Positions 33,976 to 41,775 are shown, numbered from the stretch's first letter. The stretch: 64,000 nt of DNA from Polyangiaceae bacterium (GCA_020633235.1 JACKEA010000008.1:1-64000), one strand, 5' to 3'. The notes: generated from the letters alone by a model not told the origin. A program made the numbers and translations.

Positions 33976-34347
33976 TCACATCCAGACGGCCCAGTCGTCC
34001 GCCGCGGGCATGGGCGATGGCGACGTGACGGGCGGAGCCGCCGGCGGCGCGAGCGCCGTGACGTCGGTCGTACCTTCGGTGTCTATGGTGGCGAGGCGTG
34101 CGACCTCGCGGTCCATCGTCCGCGCCAAGCTCTTGCCGATCGACAGCAACAGCGCCGCAGCCGCCCAGCGCGCGTTCGGGCGCTCGACGTTCAGCAGTGC
34201 CGACAGCCGCGGACTGACCACGCCGAGCCCGGCCCGCGCAAGGCTCCGCCCCAGGGCGAGCACGCGGCGCCGCCGCGACGTGCTGTGCCAGTGTTCCAGC
34301 ACGAAGGCCGCCCAATAGTCGTCGAAGGTCACGTGTCCCGGCCGCAT
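33976..34347 (-). CDS. Hypothetical protein, partly hydrophobic
   Basis: 123 residues from the ATG at 34347. A moderately hydrophobic stretch (about 65-80) could be a membrane helix or buried. The C-terminus is rich in Pro and Ala. An ATG at 34428 would add 27 residues, but those codons lie in or next to a copy of the interspersed repeat and may not be translated. No family is recognised. Confidence 0.45.
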   Translation of the reverse strand: MRPGHVTFDDYWAAFVLEHWHSTSRRRRVLALGRSLARAGLGVVSPRLSALLNVERPNARWAAAALLLSIGKSLARTMDREVARLATIDTEGTTDVTALAPPAAPPVTSPSPMPAADDWAVWM

Positions 34348-34407
34348 GGCAGTGCCAAAGGGGTAACCAAGGCCGTGGCTTCGGGCCAAGTGTTCGGCGA
34401 TTCGCGA

Positions 34408-34464
34408 GGTTCCGCGGCGAACCAACATCCAGCAGCAGAAGGGTGTCGGTCCGCCGCGGAAACC
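34408..34464. repeat. Interspersed repeat, class A, inverted pair facing outwards
   Basis: A reverse copy (34408-34428, two mismatches) and a forward copy (34443-34464, with one extra A) are separated by 14 bp. The pair can fold into a long stem with a short loop. It sits between two leftward genes and may act as a terminator or processing site for the 34471 gene. Confidence 0.8.
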
Positions 34465-34470
34465 GCGCGG

Positions 34471-34956
34471 TCAGCTTCGGCGGCGCGAAGGCGGCGTATC
34501 GACGGAATCCGCCTGCTTGCGGCGCGGCGGCCTGCGCTTGAGGATCTTGGCCTTGCGTAGCGCCTGGTCGTCGATGCCCACGAAGGCGTAGGCCTCGACG
34601 CGAAAGCCGTAGGCGCGGTGCAGATCCGCGAGCACGTCGAGGAGCTTCTCGTTCTCGCTCGTGTCCACTGGGCGCGCCTTGCGCAGGCGACGCAGGGCGG
34701 CCGGATCTTCTCCCAGCTCGAGCAGCTCGTGCACGTGACTCAATATCTCGATGGGCTTCAGCTCTCGGCCGGCGCGGGTGGTGCCGCTCTCGAGCTCGTT
34801 CAGCAGACGCTGCTTTCGCTTCTCGGTGCGGCCATCCATCTTGCCGCCGCGGGGATCGAGCAAGTCGTTGAAGGCGCGAGCGGCGCGGCGCTTGGCCACG
34901 GCTTCGGGGCTGCCGCGCTTGTTGGGCGGCTCGGAGGGCTTGGCTTTGCGGACCAC
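34471..34956 (-). CDS. Hypothetical basic protein
   Basis: 161 residues, rich in Lys and Arg at both ends (KAKPSEPPNKRGSP and RRPPRRKQ), with a helical centre that includes LKPIEILSHVHELLELGEDPAALRRLRKA. It could bind nucleic acid or ribosomes, but I see no named domain. Normal codon use and clear separation from neighbours suggest it is real. Confidence 0.55.
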   Translation of the reverse strand: MVRKAKPSEPPNKRGSPEAVAKRRAARAFNDLLDPRGGKMDGRTEKRKQRLLNELESGTTRAGRELKPIEILSHVHELLELGEDPAALRRLRKARPVDTSENEKLLDVLADLHRAYGFRVEAYAFVGIDDQALRKAKILKRRPPRRKQADSVDTPPSRRRS

Positions 34957-35046
34957 CGACGCACACCCTACAGCGCGTCAGCAGATTGCGAAACTCAAAG
35001 GGCAGCGTAGGCTTGGAATGCGCCGCACCTCGAAGGCCCAGGCCGA

Positions 35047-35208
35047 GTGAAGGCTCAGTACAGCGATCCGAACACGGGGAAGTACCTGGCGTGCGGTGTT
35101 GCTTGTGCGGACGCCAGCTGCATTTCCGCATGCAACGACAAGTATCCGACGGTGTGGTCGAAGGTGGAAGCAGCAACCAACTGCAAGACCACCAAGTGCC
35201 CCTGCTGA
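35047..35208 (+). CDS. Short Cys-rich ORF, probable remnant of a secreted protein C-terminus
   Basis: A 53-residue reading frame starting with GTG, with no good ribosome-binding site. It contains seven Cys in a pattern (LACGVACADASCISAC, then NCKTTKCPC) that resembles the C-terminal domains of myxobacterial Cys-rich secreted proteins. The frame is closed upstream by a stop at 35008, and there is no signal peptide. It may be a decayed gene fragment or a very short gene. Convergent with the zincin gene, with 4 bp between stops. Confidence 0.4.
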   Translation: MKAQYSDPNTGKYLACGVACADASCISACNDKYPTVWSKVEAATNCKTTKCPC

Positions 35209-35212
35209 GCCA

Positions 35213-36367
35213 TCAGCGGCTGGCCACCGCTGCTGCAACGGCTCCGACGGCGGCGATCACCCACACCACCCAGGTGCGGCGCCAGAAGGTGGTGAGGTCT
35301 TGCACGAAGGCGTGCGTCGCTCGGCGCTCAGCTTCGCTGCGGCCCACGCGCCGCACCAGCTCGTCGCCGATGGCGGCGCGCTCGTCGTCGTCGAGGGGGT
35401 CGTCCCCCGCCAGGTAGCCGAGGTGATGCGTGAGCTCGTGCGCGATGGTCTCGCTGACCTCGGCGCGCAGATCGTACGGTCCCTCGTTGCGCCACATCTC
35501 GCGGAAGCTGCGGTAGTACAGCCGGACCTCGGCGCCGTGGGGCAAGAGCGCGTCGGGATCCGGTGGCAAATAGCTGCCCAGCAGCGGCTCCCCGGCGTCG
35601 TCCACCTCCGCGGGGCCGTCCAGCAGACTCAAGCTCACCTCGCCAATCTCGAGCTGGGCATAGATGTCCGGCGCGACCTCGCGCACCAACATTTCCACTT
35701 CGTCGAAGCTCGGGAAGCCGTGCACGGGCATGGCTTCGCCCATCGCGCCCACGGACAGCTCGCGCTCGGCGGGGATCGGCAGCCACTCCACGGCGGCACA
35801 CTCGGGGCAAGGATGCGGCGCGACCAGCCGCGGCGGATAGTGCGCATCTTCCCAGACGTCGGCGAAGCCGGCGTAGGTCTCGTCGTCGAGCGCCGCCAAG
35901 AGCTGGGCGATGCCCTCGGGAGACGTCTCGCCGTCGAGCTCGACGACGCCCAGGGCGCGCACGACGTCCGGCGTGACGTCCAGGGGGCTCGGCGCCTCGA
36001 GCAGCGCTCGCGCCTGCCCTACCGTGCGCGGCTCGAGGCGAAGCGTCAGCCCGCCGGCGTCGTGCTCCGCGTCGATGTCGAAGTCCGCATCCAGCTCCGG
36101 ATCATCGAGCTCGTCGTCGAGGTAGGGACCGACCTCGAAGCGACTGCAGGGCACGACGTCCCAGGTCGCCCCACAATTGCCGCAGCGGATCGTCTGCGGC
36201 GCTTCCGTCTCCACGCCTAGACGCCGCGCCACCGCCGTCAGCGAATGAAAGTCCGAGAGCGAGAGCTCGCTCTTCTGTAGCGGATGCCCGCGGCCGTCTC
36301 GAAGCTCCAGCCGGGCGCCGTCGAGCACCACCCGAACGCCGCTCGGAAGCACGAAGCGGTGGGCCAC
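35213..36367 (-). CDS. Membrane-anchored minimal zincin metallopeptidase with zinc-ribbon motifs
   Basis: 384 residues from a GTG at 36367, two bases after the methyltransferase stop. The zinc motif HELTHHLGYL starts at about 310 (HExxHxxG, with an Asp at about 322 as likely third ligand), as in minimal metzincin-type peptidases of the possible-zinc-metallopeptidase family. An N-terminal CGNC and a later CPEC suggest a zinc ribbon. One C-terminal hydrophobic helix (about 364-383) anchors it. It is coupled to an orphan DNA methyltransferase; the functional link is unclear. Confidence 0.7.
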   Translation of the reverse strand: MAHRFVLPSGVRVVLDGARLELRDGRGHPLQKSELSLSDFHSLTAVARRLGVETEAPQTIRCGNCGATWDVVPCSRFEVGPYLDDELDDPELDADFDIDAEHDAGGLTLRLEPRTVGQARALLEAPSPLDVTPDVVRALGVVELDGETSPEGIAQLLAALDDETYAGFADVWEDAHYPPRLVAPHPCPECAAVEWLPIPAERELSVGAMGEAMPVHGFPSFDEVEMLVREVAPDIYAQLEIGEVSLSLLDGPAEVDDAGEPLLGSYLPPDPDALLPHGAEVRLYYRSFREMWRNEGPYDLRAEVSETIAHELTHHLGYLAGDDPLDDDERAAIGDELVRRVGRSEAERRATHAFVQDLTTFWRRTWVVWVIAAVGAVAAAVASR

Positions 36368-36369
36368 AC

Positions 36370-37416
36370 TCAGCCGGCGAGACGCGCGTCGTCGTCGCGT
36401 TCCGCCGCCCGGGCTTTCTGCACCCTGGGCTCTGCCGCCCGCACTTTCTCTTCCAGGGGCCGCACGCCCTGCTCTCGCAGCCGCCGCCGGATGATGCGCA
36501 ACGCCTCGGGGCTCGCGTCGATGCCCACGGAGCGCCGCCCCAGTCGCGCACACACGGCCAGGGTCGTGCCGCTGCCGGCGTAGGGGTCGAGCACCAGGTC
36601 CTCCGGATCCGTCACCGCTTGCACCAAGCGTTCGAGCAAGGCTTCCGGCTTTTGCGTCGGGTATCCGGTTCGCTCCCGAGCGATGGGCGCCACGATGCCG
36701 ATCTCCCACACGTCGCCCAGCGGCGTTCCCGGCGTGGCTTCCTCCGTGCTGCTCGAGCGCACGCGCCGGCCGTTCTTGCCCACCACCGCGCGTTGCTTCT
36801 TGTCGCCCCAGGTCGCCAGGGTGGACGCCGCCAGCGGTTCGTACAGCTGCCGGAACTTGGGCTTTGCCTCCGGGTCCTTCACGTAGCGCAAGAGCACGTC
36901 GTGCACGCGCTGGAAGTTCGCCGTCTTCGCCGGCCAGCGGCGATAGCGCCACACGATCTCGCTGGCGAAGGTGCCGGGCCCGAACACTTCGTCGCACAGC
37001 ACCTTGGCGTAGTGACTGGTCTTCGGATCCACGTGCAGTACCAGGCACCCTTCGGGCGAAAGCAGCTCTCGCGCCGCAGAAATGCGCTCACCCAGCTCGT
37101 TCAGGTACTCGCTGAGCCCCTCCCAGCGATCGTCGAAGGCCGGGGTGAGTCGCCGCACCACCTCGCCGGTCTTCTTGTTCCGCGATCGCGCCACCCGCTC
37201 GTGCTGCCGCCCGGTGAAAAATGGCGGATCCATGTACACCAGGGCGAAGGCGCCGGCGGCCCGCCTGCCCAGGGCGCGCATCCCCGCCAGGTTGTCGCCG
37301 GAAATCACCAGCTGCGAAGGATGACCGGCGCGGGTGAGCTCGAGCTCCACCTCCGCCGAGGGTCGAGCCCCGAGAGCCTTGCCCGGCCAATGCAGGCGAA
37401 CCGAGGAGTCACGCAT
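36370..37416 (-). CDS. Orphan beta-class DNA methyltransferase (N6-adenine or N4-cytosine)
   Basis: 348 residues. Motif IV DPPF (63-66) precedes the SAM-binding motif DPYAGSGTT (about 284-292), which is the circularly permuted beta-class order used by M.MboII-type and Mod enzymes. DPPF fits adenine N6 methylation. There is a target-recognition region between (about 120-270) with many basic residues. No restriction endonuclease gene is adjacent, so it is an orphan, perhaps epigenetic or phage-defence related. The downstream zincin gene begins 2 bp after the stop. Confidence 0.85.
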   Translation of the reverse strand: MRDSSVRLHWPGKALGARPSAEVELELTRAGHPSQLVISGDNLAGMRALGRRAAGAFALVYMDPPFFTGRQHERVARSRNKKTGEVVRRLTPAFDDRWEGLSEYLNELGERISAARELLSPEGCLVLHVDPKTSHYAKVLCDEVFGPGTFASEIVWRYRRWPAKTANFQRVHDVLLRYVKDPEAKPKFRQLYEPLAASTLATWGDKKQRAVVGKNGRRVRSSSTEEATPGTPLGDVWEIGIVAPIARERTGYPTQKPEALLERLVQAVTDPEDLVLDPYAGSGTTLAVCARLGRRSVGIDASPEALRIIRRRLREQGVRPLEEKVRAAEPRVQKARAAERDDDARLAG

Positions 37417-37480
37417 CGTCGATGAAATCGTACCGAGGCGCCTCGCTCTCGGGCCAACTTCGCGCCCATTTACATTTGGG

Positions 37481-37504
37481 TGTTGGTCCGGCGCGAACCC
37501 CGTC
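37481..37504 (+). repeat. Interspersed repeat, class B, left copy
   Basis: Starts TGTTGGTCCGGCGCGAACC and ends CCGTC. The reverse complement, with small differences, is at 38221-38244. Together they enclose two co-directional genes. Confidence 0.8.
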
Positions 37505-37548
37505 GCGTGCTTGCCGCGCTCCAGCGTCGAGGCTACGTCCCTTCACGC

Positions 37549-37761
37549 ATGACGTCGCGTCCCCGCATCGTTTCCGGCATGCAGCCGACCGGCTCCGGCG
37601 AGCTGCAGGCGCTCGCGCCCATCCAGATCCGCGCCGACGTGCTGCACCGCGAGCTCGAGGTCTTGGAGCGGGGCGCGGAGCACGCCGGCAGCATCGCCCA
37701 AAGAATGGTGACGGACGTGCGGGATGCCATGGGTATGAAAGCGGACGCAGCCATCCGATGA
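37549..37761 (+). CDS. Small hypothetical protein
   Basis: 70 residues from the ATG at 37549. The last four bases overlap the start of the next lipoprotein gene (ATGA), which supports it being translated. The N-terminus RPRIVSGMQPTG resembles the start of tryptophanyl-tRNA synthetase, but nothing after it does, so I treat that as chance. The rest is a helical segment with mixed charges. Function unknown. Confidence 0.5.
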   Translation: MTSRPRIVSGMQPTGSGELQALAPIQIRADVLHRELEVLERGAEHAGSIAQRMVTDVRDAMGMKADAAIR

Positions 37762-38222
37762 CGCGCTTTGCCCCTCATGCCTTCGCGGCGCTGGTCGTGC
37801 TTTCCCTCGCGGCGTGTGAGAAGAAGGGTCCGGAGAACCAACCGGAGCAGGTGGTGCAAAACTTCGTGGACCGCATGAAGCGCGTGCACGGAAATCCCAA
37901 GAGCGCGCGGGCGGCCTACGACCTCTTGTGGTCGGAAGCACAACGCAACTTGGCGGAGCGTGCCAAGCGCGCCAGCGCGCTGTCTGGGCGCAAGGTGGCG
38001 CCGGAAGAGATGATCGCGCCATCGCACTTTTCCCTGCGCTTCGAGCCGAAGCAGTACACGGCCAACGTGCAGGGGGACTGGGCCGTCGTCACCATGACGG
38101 GAGAGGTGCCGTCGACCCAGCGGAGCACCGTGAAGTGCGTGCTGGAGGACGGCAGCTGGCGCGTCGTCGTGGAGCTGCCGCCCCTGCCGCCCATCGCGCA
38201 ACGCGCAGATGCCGGCTCCTGA
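37758..38222 (+). CDS. Small lipoprotein
   Basis: 154 residues. The lipoprotein signal ends at LSLAACEKKG. The mature domain (about 30-145) has helices followed by beta strands, with a pattern like NTF2/DUF4878-type lipoproteins (VVQNFVDRMK, then ARAAYDLLWSEAQRNLAERA and strands ending DGSWRVVVELP). It is coupled to the small gene upstream and enclosed with it by an inverted pair of class B repeats. The last two bases of the stop codon lie in the right repeat. Confidence 0.7.
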   Translation: MTRFAPHAFAALVVLSLAACEKKGPENQPEQVVQNFVDRMKRVHGNPKSARAAYDLLWSEAQRNLAERAKRASALSGRKVAPEEMIAPSHFSLRFEPKQYTANVQGDWAVVTMTGEVPSTQRSTVKCVLEDGSWRVVVELPPLPPIAQRADAGS

Positions 38223-38244
38223 CGGGCATCGCGCCGGACCAACA
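38221..38244 (-). repeat. Interspersed repeat, class B, right copy
   Basis: Reverse copy. Its reverse complement begins TGTTGGTCCGGCGCGATGC and ends CCGTC. It overlaps the stop codon of the preceding lipoprotein gene by two bases. Confidence 0.8.
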
Positions 38245-38262
38245 TACTGAAGCCCAAATGCA

Positions 38263-38307
38263 AAGAAGGCGCGAAAGCGGTGAGCCCGCTTCGCGCCTTC
38301 TTCTCTT
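38263..38307. terminator. Bidirectional intrinsic terminator between convergent lipoprotein and cdnL genes
   Basis: The left arm AAGAAGGCGCGAAAGCGG (38263-38280) pairs with CCGCTTCGCGCCTTCTT (38286-38302), with one unpaired A and a short loop. T-rich tracts on both strands (TTCTCTTT to the right, TTCTTTGCATTT reading left) allow termination in both directions. Confidence 0.85.
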
Positions 38308-38318
38308 TGAGCGTGTCG

Positions 38319-38825
38319 TCAGTTCGAGAAGAAGATGGCTTCGATCTCGTCCTTGACCTGCTCTTCGGTCTGCTCCCGCGCGATGGCGATTTCCTTGACG
38401 ATGAGCGAACGCGCGGTGTCGAGCATGCGACGCTCGCCGAAGGACAGCTGCTTGTTGGCCTTGAGGCGATACAGATCGCGCAGCACCTCGGCGACGTCGT
38501 AGATGGACCCGGTCTTGATCTTGTCCATGAAGCCGCGGTACCGGCGGTTCCAGGTCTGGGTATCGAAACCGATGGTCCGTTCCTTCAAGATGTCGAAGAT
38601 CTCTCGGATCTCTTGCTCGCTGATGACCTGCCGGAGACCCACCGCGTTGGCGTTGGATACCGGCACCATGATCTTGCGGTCCGTGTCGAGGATGCGGAGC
38701 ACGTAGAAGCGCTGTCGAGAGCCGGCGATGTCCTTCTCGTCGATGCTGATGACTTCCGCGACCCCTTGAGCCGGGTACACGGCCTTGTCGCCGACCTTGA
38801 ACTCAACTTCCTGCGTTGCCTGCAT
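38319..38825 (-). CDS. cdnL: CdnL/CarD family RNA-polymerase-binding regulator
   Basis: 168 residues. The N-terminal RNA-polymerase interaction domain begins FKVGDKAVYPAQGVAEVISI and matches CarD/TRCF. The C-terminal helical DNA-interaction domain has TWNRRYRGFMDKIKTGSI and LSFGERRMLDTARSLIVKEI. It is very like CdnL of Myxococcus xanthus, which stabilises open promoter complexes at rRNA promoters and is essential there. It has an AAGGAG ribosome-binding site just upstream, a hairpin in the leader, and a shared bidirectional terminator downstream. Confidence 0.95.
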   Translation of the reverse strand: MQATQEVEFKVGDKAVYPAQGVAEVISIDEKDIAGSRQRFYVLRILDTDRKIMVPVSNANAVGLRQVISEQEIREIFDILKERTIGFDTQTWNRRYRGFMDKIKTGSIYDVAEVLRDLYRLKANKQLSFGERRMLDTARSLIVKEIAIAREQTEEQVKDEIEAIFFSN

Positions 38826-39255
38826 GATGACTCCTTATGCGACAGTGGGGTACATGTGCGCACCCCGAGCGGGGCGCACTTCAAGCGCCCCTACGCTGAC
38901 AAGCCCAAGCCGGGTCCGGCCCTTTTCGTGACTGTTTTGTGCTGCGTCCTGAGACGCTTTCTACGGACCGGAAAAGTGATTCATTCCGCGTTGCCGCGAC
39001 AGTTGTCGCTGCACGTCGACCGCGCGTGGGCCTGTGCGGGCGGCGCCCCCCTGAATTGAAGTCAGGGGTCGCCAGGCGCGGCACTCTAGTCAGATTGCCT
39101 CGCTCTGTCAACTAATTGTCGCACGGTTTTGACGCGCTGCAACGAACGGGGATTCACGGGGGAGCTTGTCCGACCAGAGTTGGCGTTCCCTCCTTGGGAC
39201 GACGCTCTTCTGGCCGATGGAGCCAACCCCCGAGCGAGAGGTTCTATGCCCAACG
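38826..39255. other. Gene-free stretch with leader hairpin of cdnL and a second hairpin
   Basis: No convincing gene in 430 bp. 38856-38879 is an inverted repeat (GTGCGC-ACCCCG-AG-CGGGG-CGCAC) that would lie in the cdnL leader. CCCCTGA (39047-39053) pairs with TCAGGGG (39062-39068) as a second small hairpin. The cdnL promoter should be here, but I see no convincing -35/-10 pair. The left end is the tail of the ppx gene's downstream region. Confidence 0.5.
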
Positions 39256-40137
39256 CTACTGCAACTCGCGGGCACGCCGCTGAAGCAGACCCCAACGGAC
39301 ACCCCGATCCGACACGAGCAGCTCGGATTTGCCAGTAAAATCCAGCATTTCGTCCACGATCAGGGCGCCCACCAGGATCACGTCGGCGCGTCCGGCCTCG
39401 AGGCCTGGCAGCTCGCTCCGCTGGGCGATGGGCAGGGCGGCAAGCTGGGTGATGAGCTGCCGAACGACCCCCCGCGTGAGTCGGCTGCCATGGACACGGG
39501 TGACGTCATAGGGGTCGAGGCGCAGCTCGATGGCCTTCAAGGTGGTGACCGTTCCTGCCACGCCTACCACGGTGTCGATGCGGCCCAAGGGAGGCAGCGT
39601 TTCCAAGGCTTGGCGGATCTCCGTGCGCAACGCCTCGAGGTCCGTCGGTGCTGGCGGATCTTCCGGCGCGTGGCGTTCGAACAGCCGCACACTGCCGATG
39701 TCCAGGCTGGTGCCGGAGCGCTCGACGATGACCTCGGTGCTGCCCCCACCCACGTCGAACACCAGCACCCGGCCCTGGGCGGCGACTCCGGAGAGGGCTC
39801 CGTCGTAGGTCAGGGACGCCTCTTCACCTCCAGAGATGACCCGCAGCGGCACACCGAGCGTCTGCTCGGCGCGCGCCAAGAACTGGTCGGCGCCAGCGGC
39901 GTCGCGCAGCGCGCTGGTTCCAACTGCCAAGAGCTCGTCCACCCCGGCGCACTCCGCCGCGTAGCGCTCGAGACACGCGAGCGTGCGTTCGATCGCTTCC
40001 GGGGAGAGCCGTCGCGTCGCGTCTACACCCCGACCCAGACGCGTGATCGTGGCACGCTCCAGCAAGGGCCGGAGCTCACCATCGACGATGGTGAGCAGTA
40101 CGGAGTTGGTACCGACGTCGATGGCGGCGAGCCGCAT
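39256..40137 (-). CDS. Ppx/GppA family exopolyphosphatase / pppGpp phosphatase
   Basis: 293 residues from the ATG at 40137. The actin-like ATPase fold is clear: MRLAAIDVGTNSVLLTIVD for phosphate 1, FDVGGGSTEVIV for phosphate 2, and GVAGTVTTLKAIEL in the second half. It is shorter than E. coli Ppx (about 510) and lacks the C-terminal HD region, as in the short Ppx/GppA proteins of many bacteria. It would hydrolyse polyphosphate or pppGpp. It starts 11 bp after the OmpA lipoprotein stop, so the two form an operon. Confidence 0.9.
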   Translation of the reverse strand: MRLAAIDVGTNSVLLTIVDGELRPLLERATITRLGRGVDATRRLSPEAIERTLACLERYAAECAGVDELLAVGTSALRDAAGADQFLARAEQTLGVPLRVISGGEEASLTYDGALSGVAAQGRVLVFDVGGGSTEVIVERSGTSLDIGSVRLFERHAPEDPPAPTDLEALRTEIRQALETLPPLGRIDTVVGVAGTVTTLKAIELRLDPYDVTRVHGSRLTRGVVRQLITQLAALPIAQRSELPGLEAGRADVILVGALIVDEMLDFTGKSELLVSDRGVRWGLLQRRARELQ

Positions 40138-40148
40138 CGACGTCAGCG

Positions 40149-40973
40149 TCACTTCGCGAGGCTGTTGAGGTTCAGCATTTCCTCGACGTTGGGGAGCACG
40201 ACGAGCTCCACGCGTCGATTCTTCTGCCGGCCTTCGTCGGTGTCGTTGCTGGCGACGGGATCCGTGTCGGCGTAGCCCGCGGCGCTCCAATTCGTGGGAT
40301 CCAGGCCGCCCCCGCCGTCTTCGACGGAATCCGTGAGGAACTTGAGAACGCTGCGGGCGCGCATGGCGGACAGCCCCCAGTTGTCCCGGAAGGGGCCGCC
40401 TGCGAGGGGCTTCGAGTCCGTGTGGCCAGCGACCTGGAACTCACGCTTGGCGAGATCCGGATCGTTGCGGATCACCTCCGCGACCTGGCGAAGGATGTCG
40501 ACGCCTTCCTTCTTCAGCTTGTCGCGACCGGAGTCGAACAGCACGTCGCCGGGGAGCTGGATCAGCATGCGGTTGTCCCGCACCTCCACCTTCAGACCGA
40601 GTTGCGTCAGCTTCTTGAGCTTGTCGCGCAGGAGCTCGAAACGCTTGCGGATCTGGTCGAGCTGCTCCGCGCGGCGGCGGTACTCCTCCAGGGCCTTGCG
40701 CTGCTGCTCGAGGCTGGCGCTCAGGTTGTCGAGATTGACCCCGCGCTCCTTGAGCTTCTTCTTCAGGTCCTCGATCTCGTGGAGCGCGTCGGCGTAGTCG
40801 GCCTCACACTTCTTGTGGGCTTGGCGCTGAGCGGCGAGTTGGTTGCGAAGGCTCTCGTTCTCGCGGACCTTCTGATCCCACTCCTCCTGCGAGTACCCGC
40901 AGGCGGTAATCACCAACCCGAGCAGGGCCAGCCATACGATTCTCAGTGACCGGTGGAAAGGGGTGTGAGGCAT
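40149..40973 (-). CDS. OmpA-family peptidoglycan-binding lipoprotein with coiled coil
   Basis: 274 residues from the ATG at 40973. The lipoprotein signal ends at LLGLVITACGYS. A coiled coil (about 28-140) is followed by an OmpA C-terminal domain (about 145-270) with the peptidoglycan site residues in AGHTDSKPL and NRRVELVVLP. It would link the outer membrane to the cell wall. First gene of an operon with the Ppx/GppA phosphatase. Confidence 0.9.
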   Translation of the reverse strand: MPHTPFHRSLRIVWLALLGLVITACGYSQEEWDQKVRENESLRNQLAAQRQAHKKCEADYADALHEIEDLKKKLKERGVNLDNLSASLEQQRKALEEYRRRAEQLDQIRKRFELLRDKLKKLTQLGLKVEVRDNRMLIQLPGDVLFDSGRDKLKKEGVDILRQVAEVIRNDPDLAKREFQVAGHTDSKPLAGGPFRDNWGLSAMRARSVLKFLTDSVEDGGGGLDPTNWSAAGYADTDPVASNDTDEGRQKNRRVELVVLPNVEEMLNLNSLAK

Positions 40974-41198
40974 GTTCTGATTCGGTCTCCAGGGGCCGCC
41001 CACGCGCGGCGAGCGACCCCCGTAACGTGGCCCGGCTGTCGCCGTCAAGTGCGCGTTGTCGCAAAACTTTTCCGGGGTTCGACGCGTGTCGAGGCACCCC
41101 CTTCATGCGTACACTAGACAGGCGCTCCGTCTGCATTGGTTGCAAGGGTTCAGATCGACCTTGTCAAGGGTTAGCGAAACGAAGGTGAACTTTTTTCG

Positions 41199-41228
41199 TT
41201 GACACAACACAATAGGTGGCAATATACG
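41199..41228 (+). promoter_or_regulatory. Sigma-70-type promoter for the histone-H1-like gene
   Basis: TTGACA at 41199-41204 and TATACG at 41223-41228, spaced 18 bp, in a locally AT-rich stretch that stands out from the GC-rich surroundings. It lies 66 bp before the start codon. A strong AGGAGG ribosome-binding site at 41281-41286, seven bases before the ATG, suggests high expression. Confidence 0.65.
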
Positions 41229-41293
41229 TCGTGCAACATACCGCGGGATGGGCTTCATTGTCCGAAATCCCAATGCTCGTAGGAGGCATCGAT

Positions 41294-41485
41294 ATGGCCG
41301 CTAAGAAGACCCGTACCAAGACTGCTCGTAAGCCCGCAGCGAAGAAGGCACCCAAGGTTGCCAAGCGCCGCACCACCAAGCGTCGCGCCAAGAAGGGCGC
41401 CGCCAAGAAGGCCGCGAAGAAGGCACCTGCCAAGAAGCGCGCCAAGAAGGCGACCAAGCGCAAGGCTCGGGCCAAGAAGGCCTGA
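41294..41485 (+). CDS. Histone H1-like Lys/Ala-rich DNA-binding protein
   Basis: 63 residues, about 40 percent Lys plus Arg, almost all the rest Ala, Pro and Thr. Repeated AAKK and KKAPKVAKRR units match the C-terminal-type tails of histone H1 and chlamydial Hc1. The protein is likely unstructured and binds DNA, compacting the chromosome. It has its own strong promoter and ribosome-binding site. A stem of 9 bp lies 34 bp after the stop (GGAGGTCCC at 41520-41528 with GGGACCTCC at 41547-41555), perhaps a weak terminator. Confidence 0.85.
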   Translation: MAAKKTRTKTARKPAAKKAPKVAKRRTTKRRAKKGAAKKAAKKAPAKKRAKKATKRKARAKKA

Positions 41486-41519
41486 TTCGAGCAGCTCGGT
41501 GTGAAGCCACCGCGGACCG

Positions 41520-41555
41520 GGAGGTCCCCTTGCTCTACGGAGCGTTGGGACCTCC
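41520..41555 (+). terminator. Possible stem-loop terminator after the H1-like gene
   Basis: A 9-bp perfect stem, loop of 18 bases, no T tract following. A second small hairpin AGAGCC-TTAG-GGCTCT is at 41665-41680. Together with the strong hairpin at 41703 the intergenic stretch 41486-41775 is unusually structured and could hold a small RNA. Confidence 0.4.
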
Positions 41556-41702
41556 TGACTGCAACTGGGTTCGCACCGGGGCAGAGGGAGGGAGCGCCGA
41601 TGGTCGGCGCATCGGACGCGCCGCTGGCGGGTCCGGCCCTTCTACCGGAATCCCTTAGAGATCCAGAGCCTTAGGGCTCTTGCTGTTCCCGGGGATTTCG
41701 GC

Positions 41703-41750
41703 ACGAGCACGCGAGCAAGTGCCCTTCGGGGGGCTTGCTCGCGTGCTCGT
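41703..41750. terminator. Very stable hairpin with UUCG tetraloop
   Basis: ACGAGCACGCGAGCAAG (41703-41719) pairs perfectly with CTTGCTCGCGTGCTCGT (41734-41750), and the apex is CCC-TTCG-GGG on the + strand, an extra-stable tetraloop in RNA. It lies 25 bp downstream of the stop of the leftward gene at 41776. Read from the + strand it would fold best, so it could terminate rightward transcription or be part of a small RNA. No T tract is present. Confidence 0.7.
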
Positions 41751-41775
41751 CAAAGTCCCGTGGGTGGCGGGACGC

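Noticed and set aside
37549..37600. Fragment of tryptophanyl-tRNA synthetase
   Set aside because: Only RIVSGMQPTG resembles it; the sequence on both sides does not, and there is no HIGH or KMSKS motif.
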